Shown here: one piece after another, positions 6,706-14,414 of the stretch
Layout: every line of letters begins with the position of its first letter
Numbering within the stretch: the first letter of the stretch is position 1
Assembly: GCA_025922715.1 (NCBI GenBank)
Contig: JAICHH010000016.1
Location: forward strand, 1 to 18,485
DNA from: Nitrososphaeraceae archaeon
GTDB lineage: Archaea > Thermoproteota > Nitrososphaeria > Nitrososphaerales > Nitrososphaeraceae
Length of the DNA stretch: 18,485 nucleotides
Direction: 5' to 3'
Position numbers and translations under genes: made by a program
The notes under the pieces: generated by a model
Database searches by the model: none
Told to the model about the DNA's origin: nothing
Seen by the model: only the letters and a program-made list of their open reading frames with translations

Positions 6706-7731
6706 TTGGGACAAAAAAAAGCCGTGGTTATAAAGGGTGATGGTACCGGTCCAGAGTTGGTCAATTCTATGATAGATGTTTTGAATTCCTGTAACAGCAC
6801 TATAGAACTTATACCTGTAGAAGCTGGATCTGAATTTTGGGAAAAAAATAAAACAAATTCTTATATCAGTAATGAAGTTTGGAAATTACTATCTGAAAGT
6901 GATGCTTGCTTTAAAGGGCCTACTACAACCGTTCCCGATCCTAATGCTCCTAGGAGTGTAGCTGTTAGCATTAGACAGAAATTTGAACTTTATGCCAATA
7001 TTCGACCGATAAAAACATATAAAACTTCACAGTTAGATTTAGATTTCGTTTGTGTTAGAGAGTCAACCGAAGGTTTGTATGCAGGAATAGAATTTAGGAC
7101 GAGTGACGATTCCGCTGTAGCTATTAGAAAAATAACGAGAAAAGGATGTGAAAGGGTCGTTAAAAAAGCATTTGAATTATGTAAGGAATTACATTTTAAG
7201 AAAATATTTGTTATAACTAAAAGAAATATTTTAAAAGAAACCGATGGAATATTTGTATCTGCAGTAGAGACAATTAAAAAGGATTTTAATAGTATAGATA
7301 CAGAAGAATATTATATAGATAATGTTACCCAACAATTAGTCAAAAATCCTCAAAGATTCAATAATAGTATATTATTAAGTACCAACTTATTTATGGACAT
7401 AATCTCTGAGTGTGCTTCGGGGCACGTCGGATCAATCGGGAATGTTTATTCTGGAAATTATGGAGATAAATATGCTATGTTTGAGCCTGCTCATGGAAGT
7501 GCTCCAAAATATGCAGGTCAGAATAAAGTAAATCCTGTAGCTACTATTTGCTCAGCCGCTTGGATGGAGGAATATTTAGGTGAAAGAGATATATCCCAAG
7601 CTATTTTTAAAGCCACTGAAGACGTGATAAATGAGAATAAATATGTTACTTATGATTTAGGTGGTAATGCATCACTCTCTCAAATGGCTGAACAAATTTC
7701 TCAAAGAGCATCAAGATATTTAAAAAAATGA
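6706..7731 (+). CDS. icd: Isocitrate dehydrogenase-type beta-decarboxylating dehydrogenase, probably NADP-dependent
   Basis: Member of the isocitrate/isopropylmalate/homoisocitrate dehydrogenase family; 341 residues, compact like the NAD-IDH and IPMDH branches. Seen: KGDGTGPEL at the N-terminus; substrate segment RSVAVSIRQKFELYANIRP (S84, R90, R100); R118 and Y125 in RESTEGLYAGIE; catalytic K172 in TKRNI; metal-binding Asp around YIDN and D231; coenzyme loop HGSAPKYAGQNKVNP. K268 and Y269 of that loop match the Lys-Tyr that gives E. coli IDH its NADP preference; IPMDH and homoisocitrate enzymes usually have Asp-Ile there. Together with the RS..V..RQ segment this favours isocitrate. However, the Asn that normally lies two after the Ser in IDH is Ala86, so a broader substrate range is possible. 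TTG start; it converges on the HemK-like gene with a 17-base gap. Confidence 0.85.
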   Translation: MGQKKAVVIKGDGTGPELVNSMIDVLNSCNSTIELIPVEAGSEFWEKNKTNSYISNEVWKLLSESDACFKGPTTTVPDPNAPRSVAVSIRQKFELYANIRPIKTYKTSQLDLDFVCVRESTEGLYAGIEFRTSDDSAVAIRKITRKGCERVVKKAFELCKELHFKKIFVITKRNILKETDGIFVSAVETIKKDFNSIDTEEYYIDNVTQQLVKNPQRFNNSILLSTNLFMDIISECASGHVGSIGNVYSGNYGDKYAMFEPAHGSAPKYAGQNKVNPVATICSAAWMEEYLGERDISQAIFKATEDVINENKYVTYDLGGNASLSQMAEQISQRASRYLKK

Positions 7732-7748
7732 TTATATTCATTAAATAG

Positions 7749-8276
7749 TTAGCAACGATTTATGAAGCTTAACTCATATACATAAAGAGTTTCATAAAAT
7801 ATTTTCTTCTTGTTAATTATTTTCCTATTCATTTCTTTTTCAAAAATAAATCTTTCTAGATTTGATATGTTAGACAAAGATGACACAATTAAAATAATAT
7901 GTCCATGTTTTTCTAGATTTGAAATCGCAGAATCAATAAAATGAATAGTTTTTTCTACTCCAGTTTCTCCTCCATGAATAGTTTTATCATGAAATTGGTC
8001 ATATGGTAAATATGGTGGATTACTTACTATCAAATCAAACTTACTAGATAGTGCTGTTGTAGCATCACAACATATAAAAGTTATTTTCGAATTATTTTGT
8101 TTTTTACAGTATAAGAGAGAAATATAGTCTATATCAATACTTACTACATTTTTAAAATTTCTTAAGAGAAATTTAGAAATTATTCCTGTACCTGTACCAA
8201 TTTCAAGTGCTGATTGCCCGGAATAGTCTTTAATTGAATCTATCAATAAAAAACTATCCACATCCGGAATGTACAT
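7749..8276 (-). CDS. HemK/PrmC-like (Mtq2-type) protein N5-glutamine methyltransferase
   Basis: Class I SAM-dependent methyltransferase of 175 residues, without the N-terminal substrate domain of bacterial PrmC, so it resembles archaeal and eukaryotic Mtq2, which methylates the GGQ glutamine of release factor aRF1/eRF1. Seen: PDVDSFLLIDSI (family N-terminus), SAM motif I ALEIGTGTGIIS at 24-35, SIDID at the end of strand 2, and the catalytic SNPPYLPYD with NPPY at 86-89. It closes the conserved archaeal cluster L21e-rpoF-DUF655-ksgA-hemK, 22 bases after ksgA, and probably shares its mRNA. Mtq2 partners with a small Trm112-like zinc protein, which is not in this window. Confidence 0.85.
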   Translation of the reverse strand: MYIPDVDSFLLIDSIKDYSGQSALEIGTGTGIISKFLLRNFKNVVSIDIDYISLLYCKKQNNSKITFICCDATTALSSKFDLIVSNPPYLPYDQFHDKTIHGGETGVEKTIHFIDSAISNLEKHGHIILIVSSLSNISNLERFIFEKEMNRKIINKKKIFYETLYVYELSFINRC

Positions 8277-8298
8277 TTTAAATTACTTCAAATACTGT

Positions 8299-9012
8299 TC
8301 ACAAGAGTTTAGAAAGAGCTATTATTTTTGCTGGTTCCATTTCTTTTACTCTTAAATCTATTTCATTAAAATTAGTTTTAAGTTTATTATTCAATTTACT
8401 TAGTTTTTTATTTTTAAAAGAAAAAATCACAAAGATTTTAGACATTGTATCCTTAGACAGTATGTTATTTTTCGATATTAATTTTATTACCTCTGAATCA
8501 ACGGTTGGTCGGGGATAAAATGATTTTCTATCTACTTTGAATAACGGTTGAATATCAAAACAATATTGTATTATAGCTGATAGTGCTCTATAATTTTTAT
8601 CTCCTGGTTTCGATTGAATTTTTTGGCTAAATTCATCTTGAACCATTATAGTTGCGCGCGAAAACTTTTTTGTGGATAACCATAAAAATATTTCTCTACT
8701 TTTAGAATATGGGATATTAGAAATAAAAACATCAAAGTTCAAAGGCTTCATATATTTTAATAGATCTTTATTTATAATTTTTAGATTGTTAAATTTTGAT
8801 TGTAGGTTTTTAATTTCAATGTATAATTTGTAATCTACTTCAAAGGATTTTACAAATCTGGCATTCTTACATAAATATGGTATAAGTATCCCTTTTCCTG
8901 TACCCATTTCACAAACGTCTTCAAAAGATTTTATTTCTGATACATCTATTATTTTTCTTGCTACTCTTAAATTAACGAGAAAATTTTGTCCATAATATTT
9001 TCTCCAATTCAT
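8299..9012 (-). CDS. ksgA: 16S rRNA (adenine-N6,N6) dimethyltransferase KsgA/Dim1
   Basis: Dimethylates the two adjacent adenines in the last helix of 16S rRNA during small-subunit maturation. Seen: YYGQNFLVN at residues 6-14 (family N-terminal box), SAM motif I VCEMGTGKGIL at 33-43, SFEVD, and the catalytic SNIPYSKS with NIPY at 99-102; then YPRPTVDSEVIKL, the usual link to the C-terminal helical domain. At 237 residues it is shorter than E. coli KsgA (273); the C-terminal helical domain looks abbreviated and very Lys/Asn-rich. Its ATG overlaps the stop of the upstream DUF655 gene by four bases, so translation is coupled. Confidence 0.93.
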   Translation of the reverse strand: MNWRKYYGQNFLVNLRVARKIIDVSEIKSFEDVCEMGTGKGILIPYLCKNARFVKSFEVDYKLYIEIKNLQSKFNNLKIINKDLLKYMKPLNFDVFISNIPYSKSREIFLWLSTKKFSRATIMVQDEFSQKIQSKPGDKNYRALSAIIQYCFDIQPLFKVDRKSFYPRPTVDSEVIKLISKNNILSKDTMSKIFVIFSFKNKKLSKLNNKLKTNFNEIDLRVKEMEPAKIIALSKLL

Positions 9013-9614
9013 TTTCTCACAAAGAGATTCATTCTTGTTTCTCCAGAAATTTCCTCTACTATTCTTTTTGTAATTAATTTCTGTAGATCTTTTACACCTA
9101 CACGTTCCTGAATCTCATTAAAACTTTCAAATTTTTTTTTCTCTCGTTCTGTTATAATACTTTTCATATATATTTTACCAATTCCGGGAATTAATTCTAA
9201 TCCATGGACACGAGGAGTAATGGGTTGAGCATTATTAAAATAGTCTACAAACCTTTTTTCTTTGATAGTAACTATTTTCTCTATTGCGATTGGAATTTCA
9301 TTTTTTGCAGATACTGACAGGTCATTATAATTTAATCTGCCTAAAACACTAATTATTTTATTTCTTCCCTCCTTCCCAATATAGACACGTTCTCCAATCT
9401 CGAAATTTCGAGATGGATCCCCAAGTAATTCTAGTAATGTTAATCTTTCTTCTCCAATTGCTTGTATTATTATCCCTTCACGCTTTTTTACTGTTGAGGA
9501 CTTTCCTCTTATTGTAAATTCTATAATATGAGCATACTCCTCATATTTTCGAGTAACATGAAAGCTACCGAATGCATCTCCTTTATGATCTTGATAATGA
9601 TCCGGCAGTGACAT
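9009..9614 (-). CDS. DUF655 family protein (helix-hairpin-helix)
   Basis: Archaeal DUF655 protein of 201 residues, of unknown exact role but nearly always found next to rpoF and ksgA. The N-terminal half is beta-rich and OB-like (residues 20-100, with FTIRGKSS, GDPSRNFEIGERVYIGKEG). The C-terminal half has a HhH-type element, VHGLELIPGIGKIYMKSIITEREKKKFES (about 136-164), of the kind that binds nucleic acid. The C-terminal end is basic. The gene context points to RNA or ribosome work. It is 23 bases after rpoF and overlaps ksgA by four bases. Confidence 0.88.
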   Translation of the reverse strand: MSLPDHYQDHKGDAFGSFHVTRKYEEYAHIIEFTIRGKSSTVKKREGIIIQAIGEERLTLLELLGDPSRNFEIGERVYIGKEGRNKIISVLGRLNYNDLSVSAKNEIPIAIEKIVTIKEKRFVDYFNNAQPITPRVHGLELIPGIGKIYMKSIITEREKKKFESFNEIQERVGVKDLQKLITKRIVEEISGETRMNLFVRK

Positions 9615-9637
9615 TAATATTCTTCCCTTAGAATGCT

Positions 9638-9961
9638 CTAATTATCTTTCTTTATAATATCTAAAATTTTATTCAAGGTATCTGTTAAGATCAATTTTTT
9701 CCATCCAAATGTAAAAGCTCGTAATTCTTCAATAGAATTAGGCATAGCATTTGCTATTTCTACTGCTTCATCTTCCTTTAAATCACAAGATGCTACAAGT
9801 TCATTTATAATATTCCTAGAAACATGTGAAGGCGATTTAGCAAATTTTGACACATAATCATAGGTCCATCTCTGAATTTGATCCATTTCTTCTATTCCTA
9901 TTTTTTCTAAAATATCTTTTACCTCTGAGAGGGATATAACTTCTTTTTTTAATGTTTCCAT
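9638..9961 (-). CDS. rpoF: DNA-directed RNA polymerase subunit F (Rpb4)
   Basis: Forms the stalk of archaeal RNA polymerase with RpoE (Rpb7) and helps open complexes and bind nascent RNA. It is 107 residues, usual for the family. The helical pattern is typical: an N-terminal tip ISLSEVKDIL, then the HRDC-like domain with RWTYDYVSKFAKSP (about 31-44) and the C-terminal helices around DLKEDEAVEIANAMPNSIEELRAF. It lies 11 bases after rpl21e and is very probably co-transcribed with it. RpoE is not in the window. Confidence 0.93.
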   Translation of the reverse strand: METLKKEVISLSEVKDILEKIGIEEMDQIQRWTYDYVSKFAKSPSHVSRNIINELVASCDLKEDEAVEIANAMPNSIEELRAFTFGWKKLILTDTLNKILDIIKKDN

Positions 9962-9972
9962 ACAAGTCCTTC

Positions 9973-10257
9973 CTAATTAGTTAAAGGTTTTAAATGGTTT
10001 CTTTTAGTCTGTAAAATTTTTTCTTTATTACCTATCGGAACAGCTACTTTAATTATTCTTTTTCCAATTTCCTTAATTATTCCTATTTTTCCTTGATATC
10101 TTCTATGAGGCATTGTATTATGTTCACTCGGATCAATATTAACAATTACTTTATCCCCTATTTTGTAATCTATTAATAAATATGAAATACCTCTAAGTAT
10201 ATTACTTTTAGTTAATACAGATCGTGATTTTCTCTTACTTCCATGAGATCTTGGCAT
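9973..10257 (-). CDS. rpl21e: 50S ribosomal protein L21e
   Basis: Archaeal/eukaryotic large-subunit protein with an SH3-like fold. It is 94 residues, normal length. The basic N-terminus MPRSHGSKRKSRSVLTK, then YKIGDKVIVNIDPSEHNTMPHRRYQGKIG, and the final RNHLKPL match the family. It lies first in the tight L21e-rpoF-DUF655-ksgA-hemK run and 42 bases after radA. Confidence 0.95.
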   Translation of the reverse strand: MPRSHGSKRKSRSVLTKSNILRGISYLLIDYKIGDKVIVNIDPSEHNTMPHRRYQGKIGIIKEIGKRIIKVAVPIGNKEKILQTKRNHLKPLTN

Positions 10258-10299
10258 ATTCTATCTGAATTACGTCCTTAATTTAACATTAACTGAAAG

Positions 10300-11280
10300 C
10301 TAGACAGGATCAGTTACTCCTTCTTCTCCTAATGAAAACAATGCTTCAATTTCCGGATGATAAGGACTGTCAACAATTCGAGCAATTCTGTTTTTGCCAG
10401 CTTTTTTCAAATATATTCTATATGTACTTGAATGTGCAATAATATTTCCTCCTACTGGCCTAAATGGATCACCAAATATAGTGTCAGGAACTGATTGAAT
10501 CTGGTTTGTTAATATGACAGCTACTTTGTAAGTTTCAGAAATTCTAATTAACATATGCATTAATTTATTTATCTTTTGTTGCCTTTCCGATAGCGTTCCT
10601 CTTCCAACATATTCTGCTCGATAATGTGAAATTGCTGAATCTAAAACTAATAACCTTATATTGCTATTTTCTATAATTTTTCCTATTTCATGAATGATTA
10701 ATTCCTGATGGGCACTATTGAAAGCTTTTGCAACTACTATATTTTCTAAAACTTTTACATAGTCTATATTTCTTGCTTTAGAAATTGATACTATCCTTTC
10801 TGGCCTAAAGGTATTCTCAGTGTCTATATAAATTACACCTCCTTCGAGTCCACCATCTGTTCTTTTTTGCTGCACCATTACTGAAGAAGTATGGCAAATT
10901 TGAGTTTTTCCTGACCCAAATTCTCCATATATTTCAGTTATTGCATTAACTTCAAAACCCCCTCCTAATAGTTCATCAAAGTGTTTTGAACCTGTGGAAA
11001 TTCTTTCTATTTTCCTTCTTTTATTATAAAGTTCTGTTGCAGAAACAAAAGTTCTTTCAATAATATTTGCTTCTTCTAGTTTTATTCTAGCTTTATTACA
11101 CAAATCAATTGATTGTTCCATAGTCATTCCTGTAACGTCCGCAACATCCTGAGGGCCTCTAATTATTAAATCCTTTAATGAGTCTATTCCAGCTTCTATA
11201 AGATGAATTTTAGTTGCAGGACCAATATCATCTAGAATATCAAGTTCTAATTTTTTAGAATTATTATCTTTATTTATCAA
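10300..11280 (-). CDS. radA: DNA repair and recombination protein RadA (RecA/Rad51 family)
   Basis: Archaeal strand-exchange recombinase that forms filaments on single-stranded DNA. The 326 residues are full length. The N-terminal HhH domain covers about 14-68 (LDDIGPATKIHLIEAG...DVTGMTMEQS); the polymerisation motif FVSA is at 78-81; Walker A GEFGSGKT at 119-126; Walker B LLVLD at 210-214; DNA-binding loops around YVGRGTLSERQQ and NQIQSVPD...PVGG; the C-terminus is DSPYHPE. The start is TTG at 11280; the ATG ten bases upstream is out of frame. It heads the minus-strand gene run and is divergent from the sirC-like gene. Confidence 0.95.
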   Translation of the reverse strand: MINKDNNSKKLELDILDDIGPATKIHLIEAGIDSLKDLIIRGPQDVADVTGMTMEQSIDLCNKARIKLEEANIIERTFVSATELYNKRRKIERISTGSKHFDELLGGGFEVNAITEIYGEFGSGKTQICHTSSVMVQQKRTDGGLEGGVIYIDTENTFRPERIVSISKARNIDYVKVLENIVVAKAFNSAHQELIIHEIGKIIENSNIRLLVLDSAISHYRAEYVGRGTLSERQQKINKLMHMLIRISETYKVAVILTNQIQSVPDTIFGDPFRPVGGNIIAHSSTYRIYLKKAGKNRIARIVDSPYHPEIEALFSLGEEGVTDPV

Positions 11281-11314
11281 TTGAGATCATTTTCAATATA
11301 TAGTGATTCTTGAA

Positions 11315-11398
11315 CTAAATATTTTTTTGTATATTTTCAATTTGTTTTTCCATAATTTCTTCTTTTAGTTGAAATAACTTAAATAAAGTAATCAACAT
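11315..11398 (-). CDS. Possible small peptide (27 codons) upstream of radA
   Basis: From an ATG at 11398 the frame reads MLITLFKLFQLKEEIMEKQIENIQKNI and stops 34 bases before the radA start. It would form one amphipathic helix, with codons typical of the genome. The frame stays open further upstream to 11500, but from about 11424 that is the antisense of the sirC-like gene and reads as Pro/Thr-rich shadow. The residues just before the ATG (NFTADET) also look protein-like, so the true start may be a rare codon near 11420. It could be a leader peptide or a chance frame. Confidence 0.3.
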   Translation of the reverse strand: MLITLFKLFQLKEEIMEKQIENIQKNI

Positions 11399-11423
11399 TG
11401 TTTCATCAGCAGTGAAATTATAA

Positions 11424-12092
11424 TTGATTGTTGATTTAAATCTCGCTGGAAAAAATGTAATTGTAATAGGAGGAGGAGTAGAAGGAGTCAGAAAAGTCAA
11501 AGGATTATTAGGTCAAAATTGTAAAATCACTGTTATTAGTGAAAGATTGAATTCTTATCTTGAGGAATTATCCCAACAAAAGAAAATTGAGATAGTTAAA
11601 AGGAAAATTAAGAATGCTAATATATTAGATAATTACCGGGATATTTTTTTAGTGCTTGCTGCAACAGATAATAAAGAACTTAATAGAAAAATCGTAGAAA
11701 AAGGACGTTCTATGATGTCATTTGTTTATGCTGCAGATGATCCACCAGTAAGTGACTTTTCATATGCCTCTATAATCAATATCGAGGGAATAATGCAAGT
11801 AGCGATTTCTACTTTTGGAAAAAGTCCAATAATGGCTAGGAAATTGAGAATAAAAGCAGAACGTATTTTAAGGCGAACAATAAAGCCATCAGATATAGAA
11901 AATACCAAGCTACAGGAGTTTGCGAGAATGGCTGCTAGACCCAAAATTAAAACCGTGATAGAACGTAAAAGATTTCTTTACTCTATAATAAAGGATGAAA
12001 AGATTCAAAATTTAATAAATGAGAACAAAATAGATGAAGCAAAGGTTGAGGCCATTGAACGGTTGAACCAATGGAGTGATTTGAAAAAATGA
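11424..12092 (+). CDS. Precorrin-2 dehydrogenase, SirC/Met8-like
   Basis: Oxidises precorrin-2 to sirohydrochlorin with NAD, the step before siroheme and on the archaeal heme route. It is 222 residues, fitting the archaeal single-function SirC or the CysG N-terminal part. A Rossmann fold opens the protein, NVIVIGGGVEGVRKV at 11-25, followed by ITVISE. The segments AATDNKELN, DDPPVSDFSYASI and ISTFGKSPIMARKLR match the family (usual form STGGKSPxLAR, here with Phe for the first Gly). The remainder is a helical tail. The start is TTG, chosen because VDLNLAGK is the usual N-terminus. The gene opens the tetrapyrrole cluster and overlaps hemA by four bases. Whether it also acts as ferrochelatase, like Met8, cannot be told. 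Confidence 0.88.
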   Translation: MIVDLNLAGKNVIVIGGGVEGVRKVKGLLGQNCKITVISERLNSYLEELSQQKKIEIVKRKIKNANILDNYRDIFLVLAATDNKELNRKIVEKGRSMMSFVYAADDPPVSDFSYASIINIEGIMQVAISTFGKSPIMARKLRIKAERILRRTIKPSDIENTKLQEFARMAARPKIKTVIERKRFLYSIIKDEKIQNLINENKIDEAKVEAIERLNQWSDLKK

Positions 12093-13384
12093 CCTTAGTT
12101 AACAAATCATTTGATTTACTCAATTTTAGGATAACTTATAAAGAGGCTCCTATCCATTTGCTTGAAAAATTTGCCTTTAAAGATGTTAATAGTGCTCATG
12201 AAACTTTCCTTGAACATTTGCAAATGAAAGAATGTTTAATTTTACAAACTTGTAATCGCGTAGAAATTTTTGCTGTTATAGAAGAAGAACCAAATTTACA
12301 GAAAATTATTAGCTATTGGGCTGATCACTCAAATTTATCAACAGAAGAATTTTCCAAAATAGTAGAGATTGTGAGAGGTGAAGAAGTAATTCGACATCTT
12401 TTAAAACTAGTTGCGGGTCTGGATTCTTTGGTAATTGGAGAAGATCAGATTCTAGGGCAAGTAAAAAGATCCTATGAATTTTCTCGGTCTAATAATTACC
12501 TTGGATCTTTTCTTTCGATCATTTTTGAAAAATCTTTAAGGGTAGGAAGTAAAGTGCGATCACTTACGGGGATCAATAAAGGACGAGTATCAGTTGGATC
12601 TGTAGCAGTTAGTGTAGCGGAAGAATCAATTGGAAGACTGAATGATAAGAAAATACTGCTTATCGGCTCAGGAGAAGGTGCCAGCCTTATAGCTAAAGCA
12701 CTAAAACAAAGAAATGTTTCTTTTATGAATACAAGTAGAACTTACGAGAGAGCTAAGTCATTTGCAGAATCCCTTTCAGGTATGCCAATAATGTTTGAAG
12801 ATGCTTTGATCTCTTTACATTCTATGGATATTATCTTCGTAAGCACCACAGCCCCTTATTATTTACTTACACATGATAGGATTAAGAAAACAATGGGAGC
12901 GAAAAATACATCTTTATTAATTTTTGATCTATCTAATCCTCGAACAGTAGAAGATAGTATTTCTCAGATTGATAATGTATTTCTATTTAACCTAGATCAA
13001 ATTGGAGGTATTGTTCAAAGAAACCTTGAATGGAGAAAAGCAGAAATTCAATCTGCAGATAAGATAATAGAAGAAGAAATGAAAAATATGGATTTGTTAT
13101 TAAAAAGAAGAAAAGCTGATCCCGTAGTTGTTTCCGTTTTTCGTAATGTAGATAAAATTAGGAAAAGAGAACTTAACAAAGCCCTTTCTATACTCGGACC
13201 AAAAATAGGACCTCAAGAAGGGAAGATCATTGAGCAATTTTCTCACGCACTTTTGGAAGGAATAATGTCTACTCCTATGAATAATCTTCGGCGACAGGTA
13301 CAAAATGATAAATATGATGAACAGGAACTCATGCGTCTCGCTGCTAAACTATTTAATTATGAAAATGAAGCAAACCTCCAATAA
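12089..13384 (+). CDS. hemA: Glutamyl-tRNA reductase
   Basis: First committed step of C5 tetrapyrrole synthesis: reduces glutamyl-tRNA(Glu) to glutamate-1-semialdehyde with NADPH. It is 431 residues, normal length. The thioester-forming C55 lies in ILQTCNRVEIF; the hallmark GLDSLVIGEDQILGQVK is at about 111-127; the NADPH domain has ILLIGSGEGASLIAKAL (about 190-206); the C-terminal helical dimerisation domain runs from about 315. Its ATG overlaps the sirC-like stop (ATGA), and its 3' end overlaps the hemB start. The enzyme normally hands its unstable product to HemL, encoded two genes on. Confidence 0.96.
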   Translation: MTLVNKSFDLLNFRITYKEAPIHLLEKFAFKDVNSAHETFLEHLQMKECLILQTCNRVEIFAVIEEEPNLQKIISYWADHSNLSTEEFSKIVEIVRGEEVIRHLLKLVAGLDSLVIGEDQILGQVKRSYEFSRSNNYLGSFLSIIFEKSLRVGSKVRSLTGINKGRVSVGSVAVSVAEESIGRLNDKKILLIGSGEGASLIAKALKQRNVSFMNTSRTYERAKSFAESLSGMPIMFEDALISLHSMDIIFVSTTAPYYLLTHDRIKKTMGAKNTSLLIFDLSNPRTVEDSISQIDNVFLFNLDQIGGIVQRNLEWRKAEIQSADKIIEEEMKNMDLLLKRRKADPVVVSVFRNVDKIRKRELNKALSILGPKIGPQEGKIIEQFSHALLEGIMSTPMNNLRRQVQNDKYDEQELMRLAAKLFNYENEANLQ

Positions 13385-14381
13385 TTCTATAGCTAATGGA
13401 TCCTATTTTCCAAATGTTAGACTAAGGCGTCTTCGAAAAAGTAAAGCACTTCGTGATCTTTTACAAGAAACGCGTGTCTCGTCAGATGATTTAATTTTTC
13501 CATTATTTATTGAAGAAGGCTTAAAGAATTCAAAAAGTGTAGCTTCCATGCCCGATATACAAAGAATTCCCCCTTCAAAAATTGTGGATGTAATTTCCGA
13601 AATTTTAGATCTAGGAATCAAAGGTGTAATAGTTTTTGGAATTCCTGCTAAAAAAGATAATGCCGCACACTCAGCGTATAATGAAAAAGGAGTAGTTCAA
13701 AAAGCAATCAAAACAATCAAGAAAAATTTTGGAGATGGAATTGTAGTCATATCGGATGTATGCATATGTCAGTATACAACTTCTGGTCATTGTGGAATAG
13801 TTAAAGAAGATATGGTGGATAATGATTCTACGGTAGAGATTCTTTCTAAAATTGCTGAGAGTCATGCTAAATCTGGTGCCGATATAGTTGCTCCTTCCGC
13901 TATGATGGATGGCCAAGTTATTGCAATTAGAGAACAGCTAAATGATGCGGGTTTAAATGATACTTCCATTATGGCTTATTCAGCAAAAATGGCTTCACCA
14001 TTATATACTCCATTCCGCGACCTTGCGGATTCTACTCCTACATTTGGAGATAGAAAAACATATCAAATGCCAGGTAGTAATTCCCTCGAATCTTTAAGAG
14101 AAATTGAATTAGATATAAAAGAAGGAGCTGATATGATAATGATAAAACCTGCTCTTCCCTATTTGGATTTAATCTGTAAAACAAGGGAGATTTTCAATCT
14201 TCCATTATGTGCTTACAGTGTGTCAGGGGAATATGCTTTAATAAAAGCAGCTGCTGAAAAAGGATGGATAAATGAAAGAGACGTCATGATAGAATTTCTT
14301 TCATCAATAAAAAGAGCAGGATCTGATCTTATAATAACCTATTTTGCCAAAAAAATGGCAAAGGTGTTATTAGAAAAATAA
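13359..14381 (+). CDS. hemB: Delta-aminolevulinic acid dehydratase (porphobilinogen synthase), zinc type
   Basis: Joins two 5-aminolevulinate molecules to porphobilinogen. The frame is open from 13305, but the start is placed at ATG 13359 (or 13365): the conserved domain begins only at FPNVRLRRLR, and this gives 340 or 338 residues, the family length. This start lies inside the last codons of hemA (26-base overlap). The catalytic zinc cysteines C135, C137 and C145 are present in DVCICQYTTSGHCG, so it is the zinc form rather than the Asp/magnesium form. The Schiff-base lysines are K210 (AYSAKMAS) and K263 (MIKPALPYLD). The stop lies 33 bases before hemL. Confidence 0.95.
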   Translation: MKMKQTSNNSIANGSYFPNVRLRRLRKSKALRDLLQETRVSSDDLIFPLFIEEGLKNSKSVASMPDIQRIPPSKIVDVISEILDLGIKGVIVFGIPAKKDNAAHSAYNEKGVVQKAIKTIKKNFGDGIVVISDVCICQYTTSGHCGIVKEDMVDNDSTVEILSKIAESHAKSGADIVAPSAMMDGQVIAIREQLNDAGLNDTSIMAYSAKMASPLYTPFRDLADSTPTFGDRKTYQMPGSNSLESLREIELDIKEGADMIMIKPALPYLDLICKTREIFNLPLCAYSVSGEYALIKAAAEKGWINERDVMIEFLSSIKRAGSDLIITYFAKKMAKVLLEK

Positions 14382-14386
14382 GATTC

Positions 14387-14394
14387 TTATAAAT
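14387..14394 (+). promoter_or_regulatory. Internal TATA box for hemL
   Basis: TTATAAAT lies directly after the hemB stop. Its centre is about 25-27 bases before the TTG at 14415, exactly the spacing for a leaderless hemL mRNA. It suggests a second promoter inside the tetrapyrrole cluster. Confidence 0.5.
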
Positions 14395-14414
14395 AGATTT
14401 TAATAATAACATAC

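Noticed and set aside
11294..11303. TATATATTG box as the radA promoter
   Set aside because: Its centre is only about 19 bases before the TTG, which would start transcription inside the gene; a more distant, weaker box is likelier.
13305..13358. N-terminal extension of hemB by 18 codons
   Set aside because: These codons overlap the conserved end of hemA in another frame and add residues before the family's usual N-terminus; ATG 13359 or 13365 fits better.
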